A stretch of DNA of 42,862 nucleotides from Ministeria vibrans ATCC 50519. Lineage: Eukaryota; Opisthokonta; Filasterea. The DNA lies in contig CALSCP010001214.1 of NCBI GenBank assembly GCA_943704425.1, positions 40,744-83,605 of the forward strand, written 5' to 3'. The stretch's first letter is position 1. Every line of letters starts with the position of its first letter. Made by a program: the position numbers and the translations under genes. The notes below the pieces were generated by a model. It searched no databases. It had not been told where the DNA came from and saw only the letters and a program-made list of their open reading frames with translations. Of the stretch, positions 22,176-31,800 are shown piece by piece.

Positions 22176-23150
22176 CTAAGTTAAGTAATTCCTTGCACGA
22201 AACTCGGCAATGACCGACTCTGAGGCAAAGCGACGGGCCCAGCCAAGCACAAAGTCACAGGGCACAACACGGCGATCAGCGAGCAGGAGACGGACAGTCT
22301 CGGCAGAGCCGCTTTCACAGGCATACTTGAGACAGCTGAAAGACCCCACGGCAGTCGAGGGGTCTGCGCGTCCGTCTGCAAGCAGTGCCTCGACGATGGG
22401 CGCATCGCCACTGCGGCACGCAATGCGAAGGGAGAACTCGCCGCGTCCGCCTGGATCCGCACGACCGTCCGCCAGCAGCAGTCGTACAATGGCGCAGTGC
22501 GATTGCTCGCAGGCATAGCGCAGGCAGTCGCTTGACGCAGCCGCTGGATCCGCTCGCCCGTCCGCAAGCAGCCACTCAACCATCTCGCGGTTGCCGTGGT
22601 AGCTTGCCGAGCGCAGAATGCGGCTTTCGTCGACGCTAGGGTCGGCCTGCGGGTGCTGGAGCAGGAGGCGGAAGGCAGGCAAGTGGGATGTTCGACAGGG
22701 CATCATCGTCAACATTCGACGCGTCACCGCTCGACCATCGTCCAAGAGAAGGCGAAGTGCATCCAGGTGAAGATGCTCAATGGTGTCGCCCAGGTTGGTG
22801 CTGGTGGGCTGCGCAGAGGGCACAGCGAGCAGAAGACGGACAAGTTCAGTGTGTCCGCCCTGACACGCATCGAAGAGCAGCGCCGCCAGATGCTCCGCCA
22901 GGAAGTCAACCGCAAAGGGATACTCTCGACGCGCCACACACACACTCCAGGTGCGCGAGAGCGACAGCATGTAGCTGCACCAGCGGGCGCCCACGAGCCC
23001 CTGCGGATGGGCTACCGCAATACTCCGCCATCCGTCCGAGCCGACCACCTCCCACCACCGCTGGCACGTCCACCGAAACTGCGCTGCTGTCAGAGCATCG
23101 CAGTACGTGAGAATGTGAACGAGTAGCTCATCGGGAAGCGTCAGAAGCAT
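22176..23150 (-). CDS. F-box and ankyrin-repeat protein
   Basis: A single exon of 324 aa. The N-terminus (LTLPDELLVHILTYC, then WTCQRWWEVV) matches an F-box, which binds SKP1 in SCF ubiquitin ligases. The rest is ankyrin-like: about seven units, four of which carry the near-identical LLADGRADP segment. The F-box/ankyrin layout suggests a substrate receptor for a cullin-1 ligase, but the target is unknown. I chose the ATG at 23150, which puts the F-box directly at the N-terminus. The ATG at 23189 would add 13 mostly hydrophobic residues (337 aa). The high identity between units suggests recent expansion, and such proteins usually come in large families. It lies head to head with CHMP2B and tail to tail with the dehydrogenase (71 bases between stops). 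Confidence 0.85.
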   Translation of the reverse strand: MLLTLPDELLVHILTYCDALTAAQFRWTCQRWWEVVGSDGWRSIAVAHPQGLVGARWCSYMLSLSRTWSVCVARREYPFAVDFLAEHLAALLFDACQGGHTELVRLLLAVPSAQPTSTNLGDTIEHLHLDALRLLLDDGRAVTRRMLTMMPCRTSHLPAFRLLLQHPQADPSVDESRILRSASYHGNREMVEWLLADGRADPAAASSDCLRYACEQSHCAIVRLLLADGRADPGGRGEFSLRIACRSGDAPIVEALLADGRADPSTAVGSFSCLKYACESGSAETVRLLLADRRVVPCDFVLGWARRFASESVIAEFRARNYLT

Positions 23151-23257
23151 AAAATAACAGTGAAATGTGAATAAGAACTTACAAGTCATAAGTTGTATAT
23201 ATCAAATTATCAAAATTATTCGAGTTCCTCCCCTCCACTTTACTGCAGTGAAGCACC

Positions 23258-23457
23258 ATGTTCTCGAAGAAGAAGACCCCTGCTGAGCGTACGCCACGAG
23301 TGTTCCCACAGTGTTTGAATGCTGAATGGATCTTTTTCCCTCTCCTAAAGTCCAACGAGAACAGAAGCGCAACCTCAGAGGAGCTCAACGTGACCTGGAC
23401 CGTGATAAGAGAAACCTGGAGCAACAGGAGCAGAAAATCGTAAGAAAATGTCGATTC

Positions 23458-23499
<42 letters not shown>

Positions 23500-23852
23500 C
23501 TCTTTTGGGGGAAAGTTCCAAAAGTCGAAAACGTAAACGATCGACCGGACGTGTAGCGGCCTTCCCTGGCCGCCAATGCGGGATGTTCTTCCTCTGGGTC
23601 ATACGCTTCACCCGTATGGGTGTATCCGCCCATGCCCCGTGCTTCAACTCGGCCGGCGTGTCCGACAGAGACGAATGTTCGCCTCTGAAACACACTCGCT
23701 TCGTGTAGGAGGCTGAGATCCGCAAGTACGCCAAGATGGGCAACCAGTCGGCCTGCAAGACACTTGCCAAGCAACTCATTCGTCTTCGAGCGCAAAAGAA
23801 CAAGCTGACGCAAACGAGCGCAACCGTGTCCGCTGTGGGCTTCCGTGCCACC
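23258..23852 (+). CDS. CHMP2B: ESCRT-III subunit CHMP2B, N-terminal part only
   Basis: Exons 23258-23288, 23351-23439, 23709-23852 give the first 88 residues in frame. ESCRT-III subunits polymerise on membranes in endosomal sorting, cytokinesis and repair. The match to CHMP2B is in order: FSKKKTPAE, QREQKRNLRGAQRDLDRDK, LEQQEQKIEAEIRKYAKMGN, then ACKTLAKQLIRLRAQKNK, forming the basic alpha1-alpha2 hairpin. After the donor at 23853 no exon for the remaining 120 or so residues (alpha3-alpha5 and the MIT-interacting C-terminus) can be found. The sequence runs into a long CT tract and then into the oppositely oriented TMC gene. Reading through the donor instead gives a Ser/Leu-rich tail encoded by the CT repeat up to 24095. 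The gene is either truly truncated or broken by misassembly at the repeat. Confidence 0.85.
23460..23496. repeat. Poly-T tract in a CHMP2B intron
   Basis: About 37 T, 20 bases after the donor at 23440. Confidence 0.97.
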
Positions 23853-23879
23853 GTACGACACTCACGCCACTGTAGCGCC

Positions 23880-23976
23880 CTCACACCTCTCTCTATCACT
23901 TTCTCTCCCCCTACCACTTTCTCTCTCTCTGCCACTTTCTCTCTCTCTCTCACACTTTGTTTCTTTCTCCCTCCTT

Positions 23977-24070
<94 letters not shown>

Positions 24071-24092
24071 AGTCTCTCTCTCTCTCTCTCTC
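23880..24092. repeat. Long CT repeat and CTCTATCACTTT-like units after CHMP2B exon 3
   Basis: Irregular CT-rich units with ATCACTTT and CCACTTT cores (23885-23960) pass into about 50 pure CT units with one CTCAGAGT break near 24068. The tract ends ten bases before the TMC stop codon. Confidence 0.95.
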
Positions 24093-24101
24093 TGATCATG
24101 A

Positions 24102-24199
24102 TCAAACTGCCACTGCTTCTTCTTCAGCGTCACGTCTGCGTTCCAACCACTCTGAATTTTCTCGCGAACGCCCCACATCCACCGCACTTAGTAAGACAC

Positions 24200-24236
<37 letters not shown>

Positions 24237-27200
24237 GCCTTTGCGTTTCTGTTGTAACAATTGCACTTGTTCCATTAAGAACAGCTTGTCTTTGCGCTCT
24301 TGCATCAGCGCCCGTTCAATGTCTCGTTTTTCCAATGCTCCTCTGCGCAACATATCAACATCGCAATTATTATTATAGTTATTATCATGACTCATGAGCA
24401 AAATGAAAAACGTACCGTAACGTTCGCACATTCATCATGTACATAAGAAACCTATCAATTGGCAGCTGGTTAAGTATCGCGGTCCTAATTGCTTTTTTTG
24501 TTGTTGTTGTCAATAACGTACACAAAAATGACTAAAAGCGGAACAATCACTGCGGCTGAGCCCAAATAGGAAAAAAGAGTGCGGAAAAAGTCGGGAAGTG
24601 ACTCAACCCAGAGCGTAATTGCACTAAAAGGAGCAGAGTACTCTGGCGAAGGGTAAGGGCCACACCCTACACTCCATCTACAAACATATATATACAGTTT
24701 ACGTTAGCTACAACACAACTAGACAACGAAAACTGACTCTGAAATGACGAGTAAAACGGGAATGGCAGAGAGGAAGAGACCACCAAGGAGAGTGATAAAG
24801 AAGAAGCCCGAGTGTCGGCTCTGATGCCATCGCTTGGAAGGCGGACGGCACAAGTGCCGCACAATCCCATACCTAAAAAAAAATCATAATAGAGTTATGA
24901 TAGATCATGATCGATCCTTAATTTTGGTTTCGCTTTTTTATATGAAATAATCATAATTATCGTAATTATTACCAGGTGAGAATGAAGAGGATGTTTGAAA
25001 GAACTCCCACTACGGGAAGCAAAGGACACGCAAATGTGCCCATCCTATATTAACAAAATGCACAACGAACAAAGTCATAATAACGTCAAATATTTTCGAG
25101 TATGTACCAGACGAGGGACTGGCGATAAGTAATGGAAAGCACGGCCACAGACATATCGAGTTCACGGTGACCTGCGCAGCGATACACCACATAACGCATA
25201 GCAAACACGCCAAAACTAGAAACAAAAAGAATCATAATTATTAGAATTATACTTGAATCAATCAATGTCAATGTCACTAGTCCACGATATTCTCGTACCA
25301 TTGAATGAGAGTGTCGATAACAACCAAACGATAAAACTCTTGTCCAAACACAGTCAAAGGACACTCGGTCTGATCGTCCCCAGTCGTCCGCACATACAGC
25401 GCATAAATCAGAATGTATAGACTGCTCCACCGAATCAGCGCACTCCGCACAATATTCACTTTCATTTCAGAGTATCCACTACACAATTAATATTGTCAGC
25501 GTACATGCAAAAACACATACTATTACTAATATTATTATTATTGGTATTGACGTTTTTAAATCTCTCTCACAAAGTGAATTACAGTGAGTTATACTAAATG
25601 CGTGCCATACGCTCACCTCTCATAGGACTCCCAACGAGGAAACTGTCGGAAGAGAAAAGGTAAACCCGCATTAACCAAGGAAATGAGAATAGGCACTGCA
25701 TAAACTGTAAATGAGCTTGGCAGTGCTCCCGCATCACGAGCCTAACATAATAGTAAAATTATTATTATTAATAAAAAACATTATTACGAATCCATTGCAC
25801 CTACTTGAATAAGAAAGTACACTGCACAGGCGCCTGCCACAATAATGAGAAGAGTGAGACACCAGAAGAAAAGACGAGTAAGGCGAATGGATCGGATTTG
25901 GTGAGGGGAGCGAGAGCGGATGCGATTGCGCTGATCGCACTCTGCGAGTTGGTCGCGTAGATTCTCTGTTATGCCCATTTGGAGGAGCGTGACTGCTTGT
26001 GCGCTAGTGAGCGTGAAATCCCAGGCACAGAGGACGTTGTGGGTAAACTTGTAGGAGTGGGAAGACGTGGAGCGGACGAGAGAGGCAAAGGCGGAGGGAA
26101 CTGACGGGTCCCAGGCGGAGCGGATGGAGCGGGCAATGAGAAGACAGCAGAGGGCAAGGGACGCGTAGCAGACGAGAAGGTAGGCTAGAGCCATGTTGTA
26201 GTGCGGGGGTAGAGATGGAGAATACGCGCCAAAGAAGGCCCACGACTGTCCCATGGCGGACGAAGCGGTGATAAGCGAGGAAATGCGAAACGGCTCGGTG
26301 ATGTTGCGCGCGTAGTCAAAGTGGATGGCCTGTGGGAGTACAACAAAGGCGCTGTAGAGGAGCGACGTAAGGACATTGAGGAGCAGAATAAAGCGCGAGA
26401 AGACAAAGAAGGAGGCATAGCCAGTGCCAAAATCGCCCTCGATGCGATGGGTGAGAGCGGAAAAGAACGGGAAATAGTGCAGCAGAGTGTGGCCAGCAAG
26501 ACGCGCTGCCTTCTTGCGCGCTTGAAAGTCGTGGAAGAGTAACTCGAGTCGGTTTAGGTGCGCTCGCACATTTGATCGTGCGGGTCGCACGCCGCCTAGA
26601 CCTGCCCGCTGTCCTGCGTCTGTTTCAAACCCCTTTGCGGGTACTGCCTCAGCATGTTCATCGTGTGCTCGGGACTGTCGACCTGCATGATCGAGAGCTC
26701 CTACTTCATGGTCAGCTATGGCCAACGGCACCACAGCTGTTGAGCTGTCACTGCATGTCGCACTGTCTTCACGTCCCTCAGCGACCGTCGCCTCCGCTGG
26801 CGCTACCTGTACGCCTCTCCGTCGCCATCCGGCGCCACGAGGGGCACGACCATTTGCTGCTGCTGCTGCTGATGGTCCCTGGTGAGCATGAACGCCGTCA
26901 CGTTTGAGCAGTGCCACTGTGTCGGTCTCCAGTTGATTGGTCACGCGCGACTGTGCCTCGCAATCGTCGACGGTACCGGTGCCGTCATTGTCGTTGTCAA
27001 AACTGGCTTCTGCATGTACAATGCGTCCATTGGACCAGACGTTGCGCTCCGATGACGACGATGTCGGTCTGGACAATTTCTTCATAATTTTGAGTTTGCC
27101 GCGGTGAGTCAGCATGCTCAATGTGCTCCATTGGCGTGACGCTGTCGCTTTTGTTGTCGCGTCGACACTGATCATAGGGGTGTTCACGGCACTTTTAGAT

Positions 27201-28004
27201 TGCTCTAATGGCGAGCCATATGCGTCCAGCTCGGTCGCGTCGACTGCTGCACCAGCAGTTCCTTGAAGCATCATCAAAGTGCGTTGGCGTCGTTTCATGG
27301 CATTGCGCCCCGCCGTGCCCATCGCCCCGCAGGACTGCACTTCGCGTTCGTTGACCGACAGACCACTTGATGCGCCATTGACGTCTTCGTCAGCAACGTC
27401 ACTTCCATCTTGACTTGTCCGAGCCGTCAACAAGGCTTGTCGATCGTTGATAATTACAGATGTTACACTTGCCAGGCGTGCTTGCGTAGTTATCGATGCA
27501 ATCGAATTGGAACTCGCATTAATGGGGGCGCCGGCCGTCGCTCGAGCAGTGTCACTCAGAATCTGTGCATTTACGACGCATTATTTACGATTATTTTTAG
27601 TGCATTCTTTCAGCTTTTAGCAACTCCCTTGTGAATGTTGCGGCGCCTTACCGACTTGGTCGCGCGAATGGCAAGACCCGAATGCGGCTCGCGCGCTCTT
27701 TCAACGTTGGCACTGAATGACGGCAGCTGATTGAGAATGTCATTGTACTTTGCCTTGGCAACCAGTACAGAATGTTTAACGCAAGCCCCTATTCATGCTG
27801 CGACACACTTACCACATCCTTCCAACTGACCGCGCGGGGCCCTCGTCGCGCTCTACACGCGTACGACGATGTAAGTAAAGCGGGACAAATAACAAATTCT
27901 TACAGCACTTTGGGTCGTGGCACCGATTCCGCAATGTCCCCTTCACTCATCTCCGTGTCGTAATTCTCGTGAATCTCACCAGTGGTGCCGTTTTCCCCGT
28001 CCAT
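24102..28004 (-). CDS. TMC-family (transmembrane channel-like) protein
   Basis: Twelve minus-strand exons: 27904-28004, 27813-27852, 27652-27753, 25805-27562, 25617-25741, 25299-25478, 25108-25215, 24973-25044, 24738-24872, 24522-24677, 24416-24484, 24102-24342. They total 3087 nt, 1028 aa, one frame. TMC proteins are multi-pass, TMEM16/OSCA-related channels, in animals part of mechanotransduction. The cytoplasmic N-terminus is long (about 400 aa, low complexity). Membrane segments start at YASFFVFSRFILLLNVL, with WAFFGAYS, YNMALAYLLVCYAS, FTHNVLCAWDFTL, RLFFWCLTLLIIV and further ones. The TMC signature appears as CPLTVFGQEFYRLVV (usual form CWET.VGQE.YRL), followed by LSITYRQSLVW, ACPLLPVVGVLSN, CRPPSKRWHQSR and CGPY. 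The C-terminus is a charged helix (RRGALEKRDIERAL), a run of 12 or 13 Asn, and an acidic end. The signature is altered at two positions but the order of segments is convincing. Confidence 0.88.
24201..24236. repeat. GTT triplet repeat coding the TMC poly-Asn run
   Basis: Twelve uninterrupted GTT units on the + strand, read as AAC (Asn) codons in the last TMC exon. Confidence 0.95.
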
Positions 28005-28154
28005 TGCAAGCGAGCTGAAGAGAGATTTCTGTGTTTGTCTGTTTGAACTTTAAACTTCAGTTGACTCTACTAACTTTCGAGTATTTTTTTTTGTTTCTTT
28101 TACGAAAACTCTTCAGCTTGAGACGTCTTGTCAGTTGTCAGTGTGATTCCGACA
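28005..28154. promoter_or_regulatory. Divergent intergenic region between the TMC and EGF-receptor genes
   Basis: Only 150 bases separate the two start codons, so the promoters must overlap or be shared. The middle contains a T-rich stretch (about 28084-28100). No classical TATA box stands out. Confidence 0.5.
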
Positions 28155-28226
28155 ATGAACGGATCACTCGTGCTGTTTGCGTTTCTTCTGGCACTCGCGT
28201 CGGCTCATATCCATGTAAGGCACTGA

Positions 28227-28258
<32 letters not shown>

Positions 28259-28799
28259 CGTACCCCTCGCGCCCCTGCATGCGATCGACCATCCCACCCC
28301 TCAGCATCCTCAAAGTATCAAGAATGCCCTGGGGGGAGAGGGAGCGGAAGGGAGAGTGTGCGTTTAACACACACACTCTCTCTCCTCTCACTCTCTCTCG
28401 CGATCAATGATTCAAAAAAAGAATAAAGGAGCATTTTGTGTGTGTCGTCACGAATCCTGTGCTGCCGTTACAGGACGGCTTGCGTGTGTCGCTGGGCGCA
28501 GGGGGGGGTGCCAGACGCGCCCGGCCCTTGCTGTGCGGGGCACGCGGGCTCTCGGGCGATGTGCTTGTCGCGCAGTCTAATTGAGGGAAATCTGTCGTGT
28601 GTGGGTAGACGATCGCTGAGTCCCCCGCATCGCCCTCGCTGGCCCGTATCGCCTGCTGCCGTTGCCCCCATTGCCACACGGCATCCATCACACACCCTTT
28701 CGACCTCTTCCGATGCACCGCTTTCTTTTGCTTTAGTGTTCTTCGTCAAATGGATTTTTTTTTTCAAATCGTAACTGACGTGTCCTTTTTTTTTCTTCT

Positions 28800-28831
<32 letters not shown>

Positions 28832-31800
28832 CGTGTTTCACTCTCTCTCTCACACTCACCAGCGACGCGCTCCTTGTGCCCTCATCAACGGCAACGATTG
28901 CCAAAACAACGGTGCGTGCCCGCCCGTGTCCGACAGCGACGCCACCGGCTGCTACTGTCCCGTGGGCTTCCTCCCACCGGACTGTGCGCAAGCAACGTCT
29001 TCATCGACGTGCACAAACGTAAGTTCGCTGATTGTGCAGCACACAACGCACACACACACATGCGAGATCATCCCTCATCCACCATGCGTCTTCCCACACA
29101 CACACACACACACTCTCTCTCTCTCTCTCTCTCTCTCTGACATGTGCGCCCTATTGATGATCGCCTTTCTCTCGTAGGGGCAAACTTGTCACTTTCGTGG
29201 GCTGTGTACCTACACAGCGGCTGCTCCATGTCACTGTCTGACTGACACGACTGGCACCAATTGCGAGACTTGCTCGCTTGCATCCCTCTCAGGGGCCTGT
29301 CCAACCCTTCTGGGGGAATACTGCGGCACCTCGAGCAACGCCGAGGCAGTCTGCGTCACGTTTGAGGCCAATTCAATTGTCTACGATGGACCCGACGTGC
29401 TCACAGGCGGCACCGTCTCGCTCGCGACCGGGCCTAGCTCGTGTTCAGCCGACTCGCCTGGCTCATCCTTTTTCAGTCTTGACGCCATTGCGACAGTGCC
29501 CTCGAGTGTCGCTGGGCTCACCTCGCGCTGGCGCATTCAATTCACCTCGGACGACACAATCACCATCATCTTCACGTCGCCCGCCTACTGCGCTCGCGTC
29601 GAGACCTATGGCGCAACCACAACACAGGCGGTCTCGGCTGTGCTTCAACGTCAAGTACAGCCCAGCCCGAGTGCCCAGCCCACCGCATGTGCCTCCAACC
29701 CGTGCCAGAATGGCGCCACTTGCGCCGCCGACGCACAAGTCTTCTTTCAGTGTACCTGCGCCGCCACCTTCACCGGCACTCTTTGCGACCAAGTCATTGG
29801 CGCTGCCCTTCCTTGCGACTCGTCTCCCTGTCAGAACGAGGGTACTTGCACCAACGACAGTCCGTCGGAGTTTTCGTGTGATTGCGAAGAGGACTTTGAA
29901 GGCGATCTGTGCGAAACGGAATTGCCAGCGCCGCCGGGCGCCTGTGACTCAGAACCTTGTTCCTTTGCCGGCACCATTGACTGTTTCGACAATGGCTTTG
30001 ATTTTTTTATCTGTCAATGTGAAGAAGGGTACCAGGGTGACCTCTGCGAACAGCAGACTGTCGGAGGAATCTGCGGCTCATTTCCCTGCCAGAATGGAGG
30101 CACCTGCTCCGATTCTACTGGCGCTGTGGTGTGCACTTGCCCGACCGGCACCACTGGATCCTTCTGTGAGGTTGAAATTAATCCCTGCGCCTCCATTCCG
30201 TGTCAGAACAACGGTGCTTGCTTCGACCTCGGCGGCTATGAATTCTCCTGCTCGTGCGAGCCCGATTTCACCGGTACCCTTTGTGAGGCTGCTCTACTCC
30301 CGTGCGATTCCAATCCCTGTCAGAATGGTGCCACTTGCCAAGCTGTTGGTACCACATCCTACACGTGTACGTGCACTTCGAGCTACTCGGGCACTCATTG
30401 TGAACTGTTCGATCCGTGCGTTTCGTCACCCTGTCAAAATGGCGGTGTTTGCGTCGACTCGCCCGATGACTTTTCTTGTGTCTGCCCGCAAGGCTTCACA
30501 GGTACCCTTTGCGACGTTGTCGTGCCTCTGCCTTGCTCGTCCAATCCGTGCCAGAATGGCGCAACGTGCACCGACCAGGGAGTGGGCACCGACTACGTCT
30601 GTACGTGTGCGTCTCTCTTCACCGGCACCACCTGCGAGTCTGCCTTGCCTCTCGCGTGCGAGTCGTCGCCTTGCCGCAACAGCGGTACGTGCGTCGACCA
30701 GGGCTCCAGCAGCTTCTTTTTCTGCGTCTGCCTCGAAACGTACCACGGCGACGTGTGCGAGACCTTTGTGCCGCCCGAGTGCGACTCGAGTCCCTGTGTC
30801 AACGGCGCCTCCTGCCGCGAAGACATCCTCGGCTTTGTCTGCATTTGCCTCGAGACGCACACGGGTGCTCACTGCGAATCGCTTTTGCCTACTCCGTGTG
30901 AGTCGTCGCCCTGTGCCAATGCTGCGACGTGCGCCGACACGGGCGTCAATAGCGACTTTGTGTGCACTTGCGCCACCGACTTTACCGGCACCCATTGCGA
31001 GTCTTACATTGGCATTCTGGACCATTGTAACTCATCGCCGTGCTTTGGTTCGTCCAGCTGCACCGATACGACCACCGGCTACTTTTGCACGTGTGCCACG
31101 GGATTTACAGGTGTTCACTGTGGTGCTCTCGTGCCCGTCTGCGACTCACAACCGTGCGTTAACAGTGGTTCCTGTGTTCAAACAGGGCCAGCGCTCTTCT
31201 CGTGCATGTGTTCCACCGACTACACGGGAGACCTGTGCGAAACACGCATTCCCCACGCTTGCGAGTCGAATCCGTGTCTTCACGGCGCCTCGTGCGACGA
31301 CTCGGGACCGTCCTTCTACACGTGCACCTGTCCCGCAGACTACACTGGCCTCACCTGTGAGTCAGTCATTGACAACTGTGCCCTGGATCCTTGCTTGAAC
31401 GCAGGCACCTGTATTGACGGTGTACACACGTACACGTGTGTGTGTGCGTCCGGCTACTCGGGCACACGCTGTGCCGAGAACATTGATGAGTGTGCCTCGT
31501 CGCCCTGCCTCAACTTTGGCTTTTGCACCGACGGTGTCAGCTCGTACACATGCACTTGCAGTCAGTTTTACACGGGCGAGCTTTGTGAGACGACCTTGCC
31601 TAACGCGTGCGAGTCGTCTCCTTGTCAAAATGGCGCGCCTTGCTCCCACAACGGTCCTGCCGAGTTTACATGTCAGTGCTCGGGTGACTACGCTGGCATT
31701 CACTGCGAAACCTTCATTGGTCCACCGCCCGCCTGTGACTCGAACCCTTGCCAGAATGGCGCGTCGTGCAGCGAATTGCCTGACCACGGAGGCTTCCTGT

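Noticed and set aside
26572-26907. A + strand ORF of 111 codons inside the TMC gene
   Set aside because: It lies antisense to the low-complexity N-terminal region of a long, open TMC exon whose frame continues into the conserved membrane part.
29278-31398. A 706-codon + strand ORF rich in Arg, Ala and Pro
   Set aside because: It is a frame-shifted shadow of the EGF array: the true frame has regular cysteine spacing. Several other long ORFs on both strands between 31362 and 37030 have the same origin.
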